From the NCBI GenBank assembly GCA_023374045.1, contig CM041777.1, positions 459,476,251 through 459,540,250 on the forward strand: a stretch of 64,000 nt of DNA, given 5' to 3'. Below the pieces are notes generated by a model. That model was given only the letters and a program-made list of their open reading frames with translations. It did no database searches and was not told the DNA's origin. Shown in pieces: positions 32,789-45,900 of this stretch. Numbering within the stretch: position 1 is the first letter of the stretch; each line of letters starts with the position of its first letter. Both the position numbers and the translations under genes were made by a program. This stretch comes from Limonium bicolor. Taxonomy: Eukaryota > Streptophyta > Magnoliopsida > Caryophyllales > Plumbaginaceae.

Positions 32789-32800
32789 TGGTATCAGAGC
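32789..32800 (+). promoter_or_regulatory. Primer binding site of G (tRNA-Met)
   Basis: TGGTATCAGAGC, five bases after the LTR end. Confidence 0.92.
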
Positions 32801-35800
32801 GAAGTATCGCTCTGATGACTGGAAATACCGAGCTTAGGAAATACCGAGTTAGAATTAGTGACTTAGGGCTAAGGGTTGAGTGGTAGCGTGAGAGATGCGC
32901 TAGTTAGGAACTTCCAGTATAATCTGGATACCTACAATACCAGACCCGCCCTCCACAACCCCCTATTAAAAGCTCGGGAAAGAACGTCAGAGAGACGGGA
33001 AACCCGAACTGGCACTTACTTGTTATTACGATATGAACCAGAACCTGTCATGCGGTAGATCCCGAGAACCGGAAATCCCGGAGACGGATCCCGCTGAAAT
33101 GACAATAACTGCATGCAACGACGGAAGGTCGAGACATCCTAATCCAAGGAGACCAGAATTTGTGACAGCCTGGGGCGACATGCTTAGCAGTCGCGAGAAC
33201 CCAGCTGGTCGAGCAGCAGTGAGAAGGATGCACCAATCGTGCGACCAGACGGACTTATGAGAACTAACGAGAACCGGGACACATGTCTACGGACCGCCAT
33301 AGTTAACTAATACCACCAATGGTATACGTATTGACTGAGAATCTAGTCAAGGTAGATGCACCCACCCTGCCACACCCAAGAGGTTGCAATACTTAACTGA
33401 TATAGCTTAGACAGCTACGAGCATAACTACGGGATATACCCGAATGGGACTACAGAAGTAGTGCCTAAATGACTTGAACCTCGGTAACCACAGTAAAGAC
33501 GTGGGAACGAGCAACGAGGTAGAACATAAACCAAGTAAATAAGGAACTCCAAGAGTGGAGAAGCACCTAAACGAATGACAACCATGTCAGATGAATGAGA
33601 AGCAGCCCTGAAGAGCAGTTATCCACCAAGAAACGAAGGAAGAGCCGACGAGGCTACCAAATACAATGTGAACAATACCGTGACCGGTATGAGTTAACCT
33701 AAAAACCGCCTGTACCGTGCACTTGCCTCGGCAAGTGCAGTATAACGGACAGCTAAGAGGAACTTTGACAACGCATAAGTACTTAGCAGAGTACGTGGAT
33801 GGCTAAGGAAGCCGACATAGCACCACAAACTCTAAGAATTGTGAAACGAACCCTTGAAAAGGCCTAACGGCTTGATCATTGTATAAAGAATATACCGGAC
33901 AGCAAGAGCTAGACCTGGTAAGAAGCAACCGGCATTGAAATGCCGCGAAGAGTTTACTTTCAAGACTCAAACTTTTCTTCAAAACATGAAATTTTCCAAA
34001 ACCCCAATTTTTTTTAAAAAACCAAAACCAGAACCACGGTAAGTTATCATATAATGATACAAGAGGAGTGGCAACAGAATACTTCACTTAGGCGTGACCG
34101 ACTCTACAAGTGTACACAAACGAGACATGGAACGACCGCACTCCGAAGGAGCCTGCGGACCTGACAGACCAATTATGAGTTAGTCAGGTAGTGGTAACGT
34201 ATCAATAAGATACTCCATGTATGTATACAAGTAGAGTACGGAACACGGGAAGTAGCCCACTCCATACTACGGACGAAAGAGCCAATCCAAACCAAGACAG
34301 TAGACACCCGAATGATCGAAGAACACAAGGAAGCTTACCGAGTTAAGGGAGTCAAGAATCCAGTAAGATGACGGATCTAAGAATATAGCATAGAGAAGTG
34401 CGAGAAGCACAGAGTATTAAGTATAGACATGGGATATGTCTCAGGAATCAAGGAGGAAATACCTAATAACTGGAATGGATACCAGTGTAAGCAATAAGAT
34501 GAATGCCTTAATTGATCATATCAATGTTTGATAAACATGATAGAATTCCCACAGTATATCTCACTAAGAGAATAACGACCTAATTAAGTAGGTAAAGGAA
34601 AAGTACTAATACTCTACCCAATAACGGGAGACATTACAACCCTAAACGGGATAGTTCGAGTTATATATAGCCGCAAGGCGAAGTCGCAACTGAACATAAC
34701 CATAAGTACAAGCCAGATGTAATGGCATTACTCAGTAACACCCAGGAGCAATCCGAGAAGGGTGCCGGAGTCAACAGTAGTTGAACGAAACATCGTGTTG
34801 AGAACACAAGTGGTTAAGCAAACACTCGGGTAGAACCCGAAGGGATCCCACGTAACACGGGATACCCTAGATTGCCAGAGGGCATGAAAATATCAAGTTT
34901 TAAAGGGCCTTCCATGTATGGAAGTGTGTTGAGACAATCTTATCGAAAAGCCCAGTAATACCTCCAAACCATTGAATGGTGTACGGAGAAGAAGAAACTT
35001 GTATAAACAGCCCGCATGGAGCATCACTCGAGGAAGGTGGCTTGTAAGCCGATAGAACCAACTACAACTTGTAGATCCAAACGTTGTAAAACATATGCAT
35101 AAAGGCATAAGAGTTATTGTGGAGCGTGAACCACCACCTTAGAGTGGGGACACCACTTATTATGTGGAGCCTATGGAGCGGCAATTGCGTGAATCCTCCA
35201 GAGAAAGGCTACCATCTAAGTATGTAATGTGAAACCGCTAGAGCGGTGTAATGATACTTGAGCATGTGTTTATTGCCAAGGAATAATTTGAACAGAGATA
35301 GTATGTAGAAAGGCTTGATAGCATGGAAAGAAACCGAGAGAGTAATCGGTTGAGTAGTAAACACAGTATGTGTGCAGTATGAATTGCTGAGTAAACGATG
35401 CGCAGTAAGCGTAAAGAGTTTGGAGTAATATATTATATTGAGCCAAATGAATGGCAAGCCATAGTATATATGGCGGGAGTACATGAGCGGAAGCTAAAGT
35501 AGTAGCGGATGCCATATAAGAGAATGTAGTAATGAGTAGAACATGATACACAGTAACAGATACTGATAGAGAGCTGTTGAAAAATGTGGTAAAGGGGACA
35601 TATCATTCCTATCCCATGAGAGATTTACTGTCAAGGGTTTACGCTTCTGCACTCTGTATGACTGAGTGTTTTGGTATTGCACTTGTACGGTAATGATCAA
35701 GTGGGAGAGCCAGGAATTGAGAAATGTCAACGAAGCCTGTTGAGTGAGAATCTAGAGAGATAACCGTGCGGCCATTGGCCAAAGATGCACAAAGAGCGTG

Positions 35801-37828
35801 GGCATAACCCACAGGCATCCCAGGATCGATGTGTGGAAAAAGGCAGAGTAGTATGAATGAGGAATTCTTGTACAGAAACAAGTAAACAAATGTAATTCAG
35901 AAGCACTATTAATCGAGGAAGCACTACATACTGAGTAGTAGCTTGACCTCAACCGACAATAAGTCGGGAAAAATATGTGAATAATCATGAAGGTATCCAT
36001 AGTGATACAAAATGGATTTCCAGAGAGCTGGAGAGAAATCTATAACTCATCGAATCGCATACGGTAAGAGATACCAAGCGACGATTGAGAAACCTTATTT
36101 CCCAACACAAAAGGGATAGAAAGGAAGTGAGTAATACATTGAGAATATTGAAAGGGCGAGTTAAGCTCTAGTTATCAGACCACACAGCAAAAGCTAGTGG
36201 ACCGTAATTCAAAGTTAAGTGTACATGGCAAACATGAGTAGATGGCTCATCGTAAACCCTTGAAACCTTAGAGGCTAAAACCGAACCTGGTTATGAGTTA
36301 ATTAACCGCATTGAAGTTAAAACACTTCATGATACCAGAATTAGTGAACCAATGTTCAGTATAACATATGGTCTGTTACGCGGGCGTAACCCCTTTTAAG
36401 GGGGGTAGGGCGAGAAACCGCTTAGAGTATGTTTTACGTATAGAGGCGTAAACTACTATGTGCATAGCACAAAAGAAATTGTTTGGATGATTGGAACTCA
36501 TGTTACATAAACATATGTACCCATTCATTGTGTATAATGATTATTGTGCATGAGTGATGCAAGTAACGAGTATGTAATATTTATGAAAAGAGGAGTAGAG
36601 AGACTCCTAGGGAATGAGAATCCCTATAGTATATGTCTAGTGAGATTAGACATGAGACATAATGAGTACGAAGTGGTATGAAACCGATGTGTAACCTAAG
36701 AGGGAGTGAGTTCCCTAGGTGATTTTATTTGAGAATGATTGATGGAGTGAGTTCCATCCTTTGGAGTTGCATGTTGTGTGTTTTAAGTTGAGTAATAATT
36801 TGACTAATGAGGCCACAAGTATGGAATGCCTAGGCAAGGTAAGAGAAACAAATAGAGAATAATGGATGACTTAAGTTCCATGATAAAGATAAATTGAAAC
36901 AGATTGTTTTATGAATATGACTAGAAAGAGTAAAAGATAGAAAACGAAAATGTTTGACTATCTGATTGTTTGAAACTGACGTGGGAGGTGGAACTTGGTC
37001 TGCTAGCGATCAAGGGAAACCGAACACAAATTGGGGTGGAAGGATAGTTCAACACTGATGCTGATCACATCAGGGTTGGATGATTCTTGAAGCTCCCTAT
37101 AAGTGGTCACAAGTAATCACGCTAAGAAAAGATACAGCTACCATAAATTTGATTTGGAGTTGTGTGATGTTTTAAAAAGAATTTTCAAACAGATTTTGAA
37201 AAAGAATTTTCTTCAAGTATGAAGATGGAAACGAAAACTGGTTTTGAAACCGCTATCACCCGCCGATGGCTACGGCCTTAAGTCTTGATGACCGGTAGAA
37301 CGGTGGGCGTGTACTAGTTTTGAAACCATTGCACCGTACGTGCGGCGGTCCTAAGTGACCGGTTGGGGCGGTGTCAGTGTGTGATTTTTCCAAAGGCAGC
37401 GGGACGGGGAGAGTACCCTGAGATGTTCCTGTGTTGAGTGAGTCAACCAGAGTGCCTGAGGATGTATATGTGTAATGTTTGATCAGAACCGAAGGGACCG
37501 TGGGCCAGAGAGAGTAAGTGCCCATTTGTCATGAAACGGCCGTGAACCAGAAAGAGTAAGTGTTCAACGTGACCGGTACCTGAGGGATCAGTAGTATATA
37601 CTCGATATGGATTCGAGGACTGTATGCCTTCTTGTCTTCGACCGATTCCATGGAGAGAGTAAAGAGTATTTTTTATTGCTATACATGCTGTGATTTGTGT
37701 GTGGTATGTGTAGTATGTAATGTGACTGACTTGTGGAGTCTGTAAGGTTATACATGTATTATAACCTTGGCATAGCGTGCCCATGAGAGTAACCATTTAG
37801 ATTCACCAACTTTGAGGACAAAGTTCCT
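32801..37828 (+). other. Noncoding internal domain of element G
   Basis: About 5 kb with stops in all frames. None of the short ORFs (at most about 120 codons) shows gag, protease, RT or integrase motifs. Composition differs from the AT-rich LTRs: purine-rich on the plus strand, many GAG/GTA words. A polypurine-like CCCCTTTTAAGGGGGGTAGG lies at 36390-36409. 37215-37380 has two degenerate copies of a CCGGT-rich block. The end (ATTCACCAACTTTGAGGACA) matches the Tekay 3' untranslated pattern. Confidence 0.8.
36390..36410 (+). promoter_or_regulatory. Internal second polypurine tract in element G
   Basis: CCCCTTTTAAGGGGGGTAGG, 1.43 kb before the 3' LTR. The related minus-strand element at the window end has the same motif with 15 G (63925-63947). 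Confidence 0.55.
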
Positions 37829-37840
37829 AAGGGGGTAGAT
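37829..37840 (+). promoter_or_regulatory. Polypurine tract of element G
   Basis: AAGGGGGTAGAT just before the TTTAATACC start of the 3' LTR. The minus-strand elements C and F use the same AAGGGGGTAGAT. Confidence 0.85.
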
Positions 37841-40800
37841 TTTAATACCCCGGATCTAAAAATGGTGATTTAATTACTCTAATAAGATTATTAAGGGCCT
37901 AATTGTGCCTAGAGAGTATTGGTAAAAAGAATAAAACCAAAAGAAAGAGAAAATGCGTTAAACGCGAAAAACGCTAAAATGCGCATTAAATGAAAATAAG
38001 AGATATATAATCTCGTAAGGGTCCGAGATGGATTCCTAAGGCTTAGTTAGTCCTAATTAGTATACGGGAATGATTCCGAAGAAAACGGATCCAAATAATG
38101 GATTAAAACGCTAACGGAGTTTTAAAGCACGTTTTTCGAGAAAACCCGAAAACGTGACTTTAAGTGGTCAAATGGACCCGTAAAAATTATAGTTGGTTAA
38201 ATAACTATAAATAAGTATTAATGGGAGCTTAATAACCATTAAAATTAATTAAACGAGAAAAATCCGGGAAACGGGCCCGGGAGATGAATAGTGCCAAACC
38301 GGGTAAAATAACGAGCGTTTTCTGTCAAAACCGAAAAACGCTCCAGCATGTAAGTATACAGTGGGGCCGATTTTATTGGCTTAATTAGCCTTCCCCCTCT
38401 CTAATACAGTTAGTAAATAAAAGAAGGAAGAAAAGAAAAACAAAAGCAAAAGTAAATAGTACAAATCCACTAAATCTCTCTCTTGCTCTTCATTCTTCAC
38501 TCACGTTTCCTTTTCCCACTTCCCACCTGAGCTTTCTTCTCCCTCGCTGAAGCCCCATGGCGATTTGCGAGAGCCTCCATCGGCCCTCTTCTACTTCTTC
38601 TTCTACAAGATGCAAATCAACACCAAATTGCAAAATAATTCCACCATTTGATTCCTCTCAACTTGGGGAACATTTCCCTCCCTTCAAAATCCAAAAAGCT
38701 CACGCTTGACCTCCATGGAAAAATCTGAAAATGGAAGGTTGAAGGTGCCATCTTGTTCTGAAACCACTCTCTGGTTGCTTAAGGTAAGAAGCAAGCTCAA
38801 AATCTCCATTGTCTAGCTTCTCTTGATTTTTGGAAAAATTCCAACGTGAGCTCCTTCTCCATCCTTGCTTCAGCCGGTTTCTTCTAGCCTTTTAGGAGTG
38901 CTGGAACTTCATCATTTTGATTGCCAAAGCTCTCCATGAGGACACTTGAAGGTAATCTTTATGCTAAAGCCCTAGAAACTAACTCTTGAAATATTAATTT
39001 TGGTGAGCTACGTGAGAAATAAACAAGCTTGTTATGTGTGGTTTGGGGTTATGTTTGTAGATAGCAATCAATACCTCTGTTTGGTGTGGAAACAAGGAGA
39101 GAAGGAGGGAACAAGAGAAGGAGGAAGAAAAAAGAAAAGAAAACAGAAAGCTAGTAAGGTAATGAGCTTACCTAAGATGGTTTTGTTCTCTGTAAACCCA
39201 TTTTTGAATGGGAATAATGCTCTTGAATGGGTGTAGTTGTGATACTACAATGATGTTAGTTGAATGAGATTGTTTTAATGTGGTTTAAGTGTGCAAATAA
39301 ACCTAAAAGCTAAGCTAGTGTATATGTGTGAACAAGAGGGAATTAGGTGTATTGTGGTTGTTGATGCTTGATGAAACAGGAGTGAAGATTGTGTATATGG
39401 GTTGATTTAAGTGTGGTGGAAATGCTAAAGAGGTAGGCAAGTGCTGTCAAAATTTCCTTGGAGATTATGATCTTGAGTGTTTCATTTAAATGAAGAAACA
39501 AGGAGGTTTAAGTGAGTGGTTAAATGGTTTGGAAACCAAACTTAGAAGTAGAGTGGTTAGGAGTAAAAATAATGCCATGTGAGTGCTTGGAATGGCATTA
39601 GTAAGTGAGGTTTGAATGGTTTAATGAAGAAACCAAATCTGTTACAATCTGATAGAAAACAAGAGAAAAACTAGTTTGTAAGTGTAAAGAATCTGAGTGA
39701 AATTAACTAGGATGGTGAGTGTACTTGGTGCTTGGTTTAAGGTGATTTAGATGAGTAATTAGGTGCTAAAACATGAGGATTTTAGTTGGTGAAGATTGGG
39801 TAATCAAAGGGTGGAAGAAAGGAGTTGTAACAGATTTGGAAATTACAAATCTGTAAAATCTGTAGCAGGGTCCGGGACCTAGTCCATGGACAAAGTCCCG
39901 GACCACCCCCTTTATTCATACCGAGAGTTTCCTACCATGTTTGGTCCGGGACTTGAGTAAGGTACAAGGTCCCGGACCACCTGCTAAAAACACCCGAGAG
40001 ATTACCCTGCACTTGGTCCGGGACTTGGGGTATGAACAAAGTCCCGGACCACCCCATTTAAATAGACCGAGATTGAACATCCATGCTGGTCCGGGACTTG
40101 GGATAGGGACAGGTCCCGGACCATGGTAGAAAAACCACCCGAGAGTTACAACCAGCTTTGGTCCGGGACTTAAGATAGGGACCAAGTCCCGGACCACCCC
40201 CAGAAACCACAGAGAGCATTTTTAAGGTTTGAAATGATGGGGTTTAAATGTTAATGATGTTATAAGATGTTAAGGCCTTGTTTGGTGACATGTTAAGGCC
40301 CTAGGAAGTGTAAGAAAGTGTTAGAAGTGTTTGAGAAGTGAGAACTCAAATTAACAAGAATAAAACCGAGATAACGGGATAACGGGGTAAGTACGGGAGT
40401 AGCATTTTATTATGTACCGTATGAGCTTAGTATTAATATAATGTTTGAAACATTATCAGAGAATCGTGCGTGACCCGAGCATGGTGAGATGACACGGTAA
40501 AAGTAAAAACCCCGGTGAAAGGTATGATTTTCTCATGCCCCGTATGCTAACCGAGTTACTCTGATTTGTGTGTTTGTGTGCCGGCTTAATCAAGATTAAA
40601 GCATGGAAATAATCCCTTGTTTGATTATGTATGCCTTATTGTATGTTGTATGAACTAACATACTTGTACGCCGGTGTGGTCTAACATAGTGCATAGACCG
40701 ACTCATAGAGAGTAGTGATTGTCTAGAAACCCGTAGATCGGGTAGTCTCATGAACAATGGTAATATGCAAACACACACAAGCTATCGATTAAAGTATAAC

Positions 40801-42243
40801 GATAACACAAACATATGAACTCCCTAAATGTGAGGAGATGTACGGGTTGAGTAAATACCCGATAACGGTTAGAGAACCTTATTGAACAATCCACAAAATA
40901 AATATGAGTGGAGAGATAAATGACCTCCATCGAGAGGATTGAAGTTAGTCCAATAATGTGAACTTATAAGAAAGGTAAAAGAGACCTAAGGGACTATGTA
41001 ACTCCCTTGAGACATGGTCGACCTCCTATATGAGGATCTTACCCGTATAAGAAAATATCCGAATGTATAAGTATATGATTGTGAGGGTAACCCTTAAACC
41101 TAAGATTACCCGAATTTAAGTAAAGTTCCCAAAGTCATTAGAAACATCAAGAGTGATGCTTCTAGACTAATTACATAAAAGTATTATAACTCCGAGAGAG
41201 GAGTGTATGGGAAAGTGAGTAGTCCGAGAGTAGTCGGACCTATGTAAAAAGAGATAGGAACTAAGAGAAAGTTCCAGGAGCTAGTTGAGCCTTCCCACCA
41301 TGCTAGACCCAGAGTAGGGTCGAAACCGGGGAAGTAAGACTATGCTCGAGAGTGAGTTTTGGCTTAAGCATGTATTAAGAGTAACAAGCGTGACGTAGGA
41401 GACCTGTAGAGTCTCGAGAATCTACAAGAGCTTGAGTATGAATAACCCAAGAGTGTGGGTAAGATAATGAGCATAAATAACCCCAGAGTGTGGGTGAGCT
41501 AATGAGAATAAGTAACCGAGAGTGTGGGTGAGTATAGTACGAGTAGCCCAAGAGAATGGGCGTGTAATTTAATAAGTAACCCGAGAGAGCGGGAGAGGTA
41601 CTGAATAAGTAAACAAGGCATAGTGAGGTATAACCCTCATGGCCTAAGAGTAAACATATACAACTAACGACCTTGTTACGTTAGTTAGGAATTGTGCTCC
41701 CTGATTGGATGTAGATTCCTTGTGTAATATACATATATATTGTATTGTCATGATGCATGTTGTTTGATTAAAATGAACTCCATGTATATCCGACCCAAAG
41801 TAGTCGGCGTACCGCGGTTAGCACGCGGTATATGCGAATTTCATATTCAGCGTAAGCTGACCCCCTAGGGGGGACGTTTTTAGTGTGCAGGTACTTGAAG
41901 CTGACCACCGTTCGAGAGAGTAGGACGGGGACTGCTACGAAGCATGGGTAGTTAGATAGTAATTACTAATGCATTTGAAGAGGTGTAAGTCCGAGTATGT
42001 TATCGGCATCCGTATATAGTAGACTCGGTATAGTAAAGAAATGAATTGAGTATTGTGTTGTATGAAGTACTCGGTTGTTCCAGTTCATCAGACCGTTACG
42101 GTATGTAAGGAAGGCCTGTTTAGCCATATGGGTGGCTATTGGCGTTGTTTTCACCCCTCGTTGTAATTAGAGTTCCGCTGCGCGAGTAAGAGTAATTGGT
42201 GACATGTATGAGGTAATGACGAGCTTACGGTTGGGGTGTTACA
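37841..42243 (+). repeat. 3' LTR of element G
   Basis: Full-length partner of 28396-32784, TTTAATACCCCGG to GGGGTGTTACA. Carries the same hairpin array at 39868-40195. Substitutions against the 5' copy are few by eye. Most differences are single-base homopolymer indels. Confidence 0.92.
39868..40195. repeat. Five-unit GGTCCGGGACTT hairpin array in G 3' LTR
   Basis: Same five stems and spacers as at 30414-30740. Stems are intact in both copies, while loops and spacers hold most of the indels. Confidence 0.9.
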
Positions 42244-42919
42244 GAAAGAGTTGGGCATGTTCGATGGTTCCAATCCGGATGAGGCTTTGCTCCACATAAC
42301 CAAATTTCTGCAGCACACCATAGCCTAACTGCTGCAGACGCTGTCTTACAATATGCCAGACTCTCTCTTTTCCTCATAGCTTAACCGGTATAGCAAGCAA
42401 ATGGTACCATAGCCTAACCCTAAGTACCATCTCCACTTGGGAGAACATGGCAACCAAGTATTATGATAATTCTTACCACCAAGTCGCACCCTGGAGATGA
42501 TCGCCGATATTTACAACTTTAGGCAACCAGGATCGGAGAACATTTGTGAGACTTGGGACAGATTCAAAGGTTGCTCCGTATATGTCCTCATCACGGCCTC
42601 ACCAAGGAATAACTTTCCCATTGTTCTACAAAGGATTGGTCAACCAATGTAAAACCATGATCCTATCCTCTCTTGGTGCTGACATACTGAAAAAGCCAGG
42701 AGAACAATTCTGAATGGGATTGAGTCACTGTGTGAAGAATCAGAGATTGGGCCACTGGTGGAACAAGAGGCGGTACCCCCGGTTTATTCCATGTGGGAGA
42801 GAGCGACAACAAGTTCGATACTTTGATGAAGAGTCACGAGTAGTTGTTAGAGAGCAATGCTCAAACATCAACCAAGGTAAGTGCTTTGTAGAAGGTGGTG
42901 GAACAAATGCGATGAATGC
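42244..42919 (+). pseudogene. gag: gag of element D, middle segment
   Basis: Continues D gag after the nested element G. Reads LGMFDGSNPDEALLHITKFL near 42250-42310, and NICETWDRFKG near 42540-42575 followed by a CPHHGLTKE-like block. These match the Athila gag at 11.8-12.0 kb (SWDRFKELQILCPHHG). Frames shift repeatedly. The segment ends in AATGC, the duplicated target of the solo LTR. Confidence 0.75.
42915..42919. repeat. Target duplication of solo LTR E, left
   Basis: AATGC, identical to 48241-48245. Confidence 0.92.
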
Positions 42920-45900
42920 TGTAACACCCCTACTCCAATCGGCTCCTAATCATCTTACTTAACAATATAATCGCAGCGGTATCTCAACAATTGAACTACT
43001 CGTGTCACCGTTCTTACTCGCCCATACGAGTAATAACGTGCCTCCTGATATATTCTTAAATACGAAACAATTTCCCATAGTGACAACAAGAGATAGATCT
43101 ATCCTTCCCAAACCAATATAAAATACATTCACAGTGAGCATTCTAAGTATCCCAATCCTATACACGTTTCTAAGTCGTATCAAAATGCAACAGTGCATAT
43201 TTTAAACAACTGTAATTAAACTACCCAGCGCGTCCCTCTCTTGGCCGACACCGGAAGCTGCATACCTGCAAAAATGGTTGTTTGTGGTATGGAATCAGCC
43301 CCTGCTGAGTATGCTACTACATGATCGTCATGTCCCCTCAGACCCTCAGTTAATTGGTCGAGAGCATGCAATTCATTTTCATGCAAGTAGTTTAATATAA
43401 AAATGTAAAGCAACATATATATATTGCAGTAAACTCAAATAACAAACAAGCCCCCGGCTTCACACATCGCATCGTAATAAACCACTGAAAGCGTTACAAC
43501 GCTTATATGAGTACAGAGACTCCATTCCAACAAACACTTAATAGTTCATAATTGAGTTCGGCGACTCACTCGACCAAACAATCCACCATAGCCTACACAT
43601 GAGTACAGCGACTCGACTCAACCAGTTCACCACACACAATATGAGCACAATGGCTCGTTCAAACAATCCACCAACATACCACATATAATTACAAAGCATA
43701 ACCACTGAGCAACAAGGCGAAACAACGAGAATTATAAACAAGTATACTTTCCCATCTTGGCATACAAGCCCAGCTAATGTTCGCCTAATGTATGAGCTAA
43801 TATAGTCTTCCGTATTTGTTCAATCATGCCTAAAGACAACGTCTCGTTAGAACGACGTGTCTCTAAGTTACCCATCTCTTATGGCGGGTCACCCACGGCA
43901 ATAGCCACTCCAGCGGTAGAGTCACCGTCCTACAAACAATCTGTAGTTCGTTGGAAATTTATCCAGATACTTACGGTTACCACACGGTATCCTAGTATCG
44001 TTAATGGATCACAGTTCACAGCAAGAGCCACGTCCTCTTGATAAACTTATCTATACCATCGCATCGTTTTACTTTTTTTTTTCTAACACAGCAGACTAAG
44101 GTCGTAGTCCAATCCTGAGTATGTCGACTCGGGATCCAGTGCTAGATACGAGAGCGGCGTTAAAGAGGCCAATGCTCCGTATATAAGTCTCAGATATTTT
44201 ATATATCTTATTATCCTAATGCTACAAACGTTTTACTTACGTTCCTTATATTACAGATATAAGATAGCATCATTGCCGCTAGTTCGTTTTATAATATGTT
44301 CATATATACGAACGGTACTGTTATCGTACAACAGTAATAATAATAAAGCAGCATTAATACGCAACTCAAGCATATTAATTCACACGAGCAGACATTCAAT
44401 CTTATCACAGATTTTCACACAATGTCTGAACTGAGGAAATCCTCAGAGACAATCAAGCCACATAAATAACATACCGTTCACCCTGAAAGTATTACGGTGA
44501 GTATGATTCAGCTAGATTCGATGCTCCTCGTGTCGTCTCTAGCAGTCTAACAATACATAACGCTACTGATTAGAATCCCATATAACAACTTAACTCTACG
44601 GTACCCCGTACCGTCGCTACTACCTCCCGGTTAATCCCCCGTTATTAACTGTCAACGTTTGTCGGGTTTTCGGCTTAACTCGGAATTTGGAGAAACGTCA
44701 TATTTCATGCGTGATTACGTCGAGTATATTATATACTTAACTTTAAATGTTTATTATCGCATGTAACTTAATATACCCTTGTATATTATATAGTTTGTTT
44801 CTATATTCGCATGTATAATCCTTAATCATATATCATACATTTTACCTTAGTATTTATTTCCTAAGGTTAGTTTTCCCCATTTAATGTAGTATAATTCATC
44901 TGTAAAAATACTTTGAACTATATACATCCTCATATACATTTTTCTTGTGTACGTATATATTTACAACATAGGTAAGTTCCATGAGTTATAAACTCTTATA
45001 TTATATGTTACATTTTTGTCATCTTTATTAGATGATTATTCCCCTTTAGTTGTACTATATTATACAACTTACATTAAGATTACTATCCTAATATTATGTA
45101 ACATTTTATGTTGTATCTTTACAACTCCCAAGGTTTAATCAACAAATACCTTAGTTTATAAATCCTATTTATTTTATAGTTTGTCACATTACTCAATGTG
45201 AATATCCTTACTTATTTTAATTCCATTAAAACCACCTTTATACCATATAATTGTTATAACATTTATAACATAGTAGACCATAGTCTAAAATCCATTTTCC
45301 AACTCTTATTAATTTCGGTACAACCCTTGAATTTATTTAAATTCTATTTTGACCACATGACATTAGTAATGTTATACCATATACTAACATCATATATTAT
45401 GATATTTTTATTCCCTTTAATTCATAACCTATAGTTTTTATACAAAACTATTTATATTTGCCACATAGGCACATATATTAAACCTTATTCTTTCTATAAA
45501 CCATAGTTTCCTTTATTTACAAAATCACCCCATTATTTATACCATGTTATATATACCATTTAATATAACATTTCTAACTTATTAAAAGGGTATAACCTAT
45601 GGTTATATTTTGTAAAATTCCGAACAGGCCCATATATTTCTATAATTGCCATTTGGCCCAATTTATAACATATAGTTTAATAATTCATTAAAACTATATA
45701 TTATACATATATCTCAATAAATACCCTTATATAATTCTAAAAATCACCAAATTTTACCAAAGGGTTATAATTACCTTATTAACCCATATACTTTCGGTAT
45801 TTACTATACCACCACATATATTTCTCCAAAGTGTCATAATGACATAATAACTATATATTATACATATATAGTTTATTTTAATTCCAAAAAATCAACCCAA

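Larger units (their letters stand above)
28396..42243 (+). mobile_element. LARD-like noncoding LTR element G (Tekay-derived), 13.8 kb
   Basis: Two nearly identical LTRs of 4.39 and 4.40 kb, a tRNA-Met primer site at 32789, an internal region of about 5.06 kb without gag or pol, and a Tekay-type 3' end (GAGGACAAAGTTCCTAAGGG). Perfect GAAAG duplication. The size and lack of coding match large retrotransposon derivatives (LARDs) described in grasses. LTR differences are nearly all one-base indels, so insertion was recent. The LTR starts TT, not TG, in both copies. It would depend on an autonomous chromovirus for enzymes. Confidence 0.9.
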
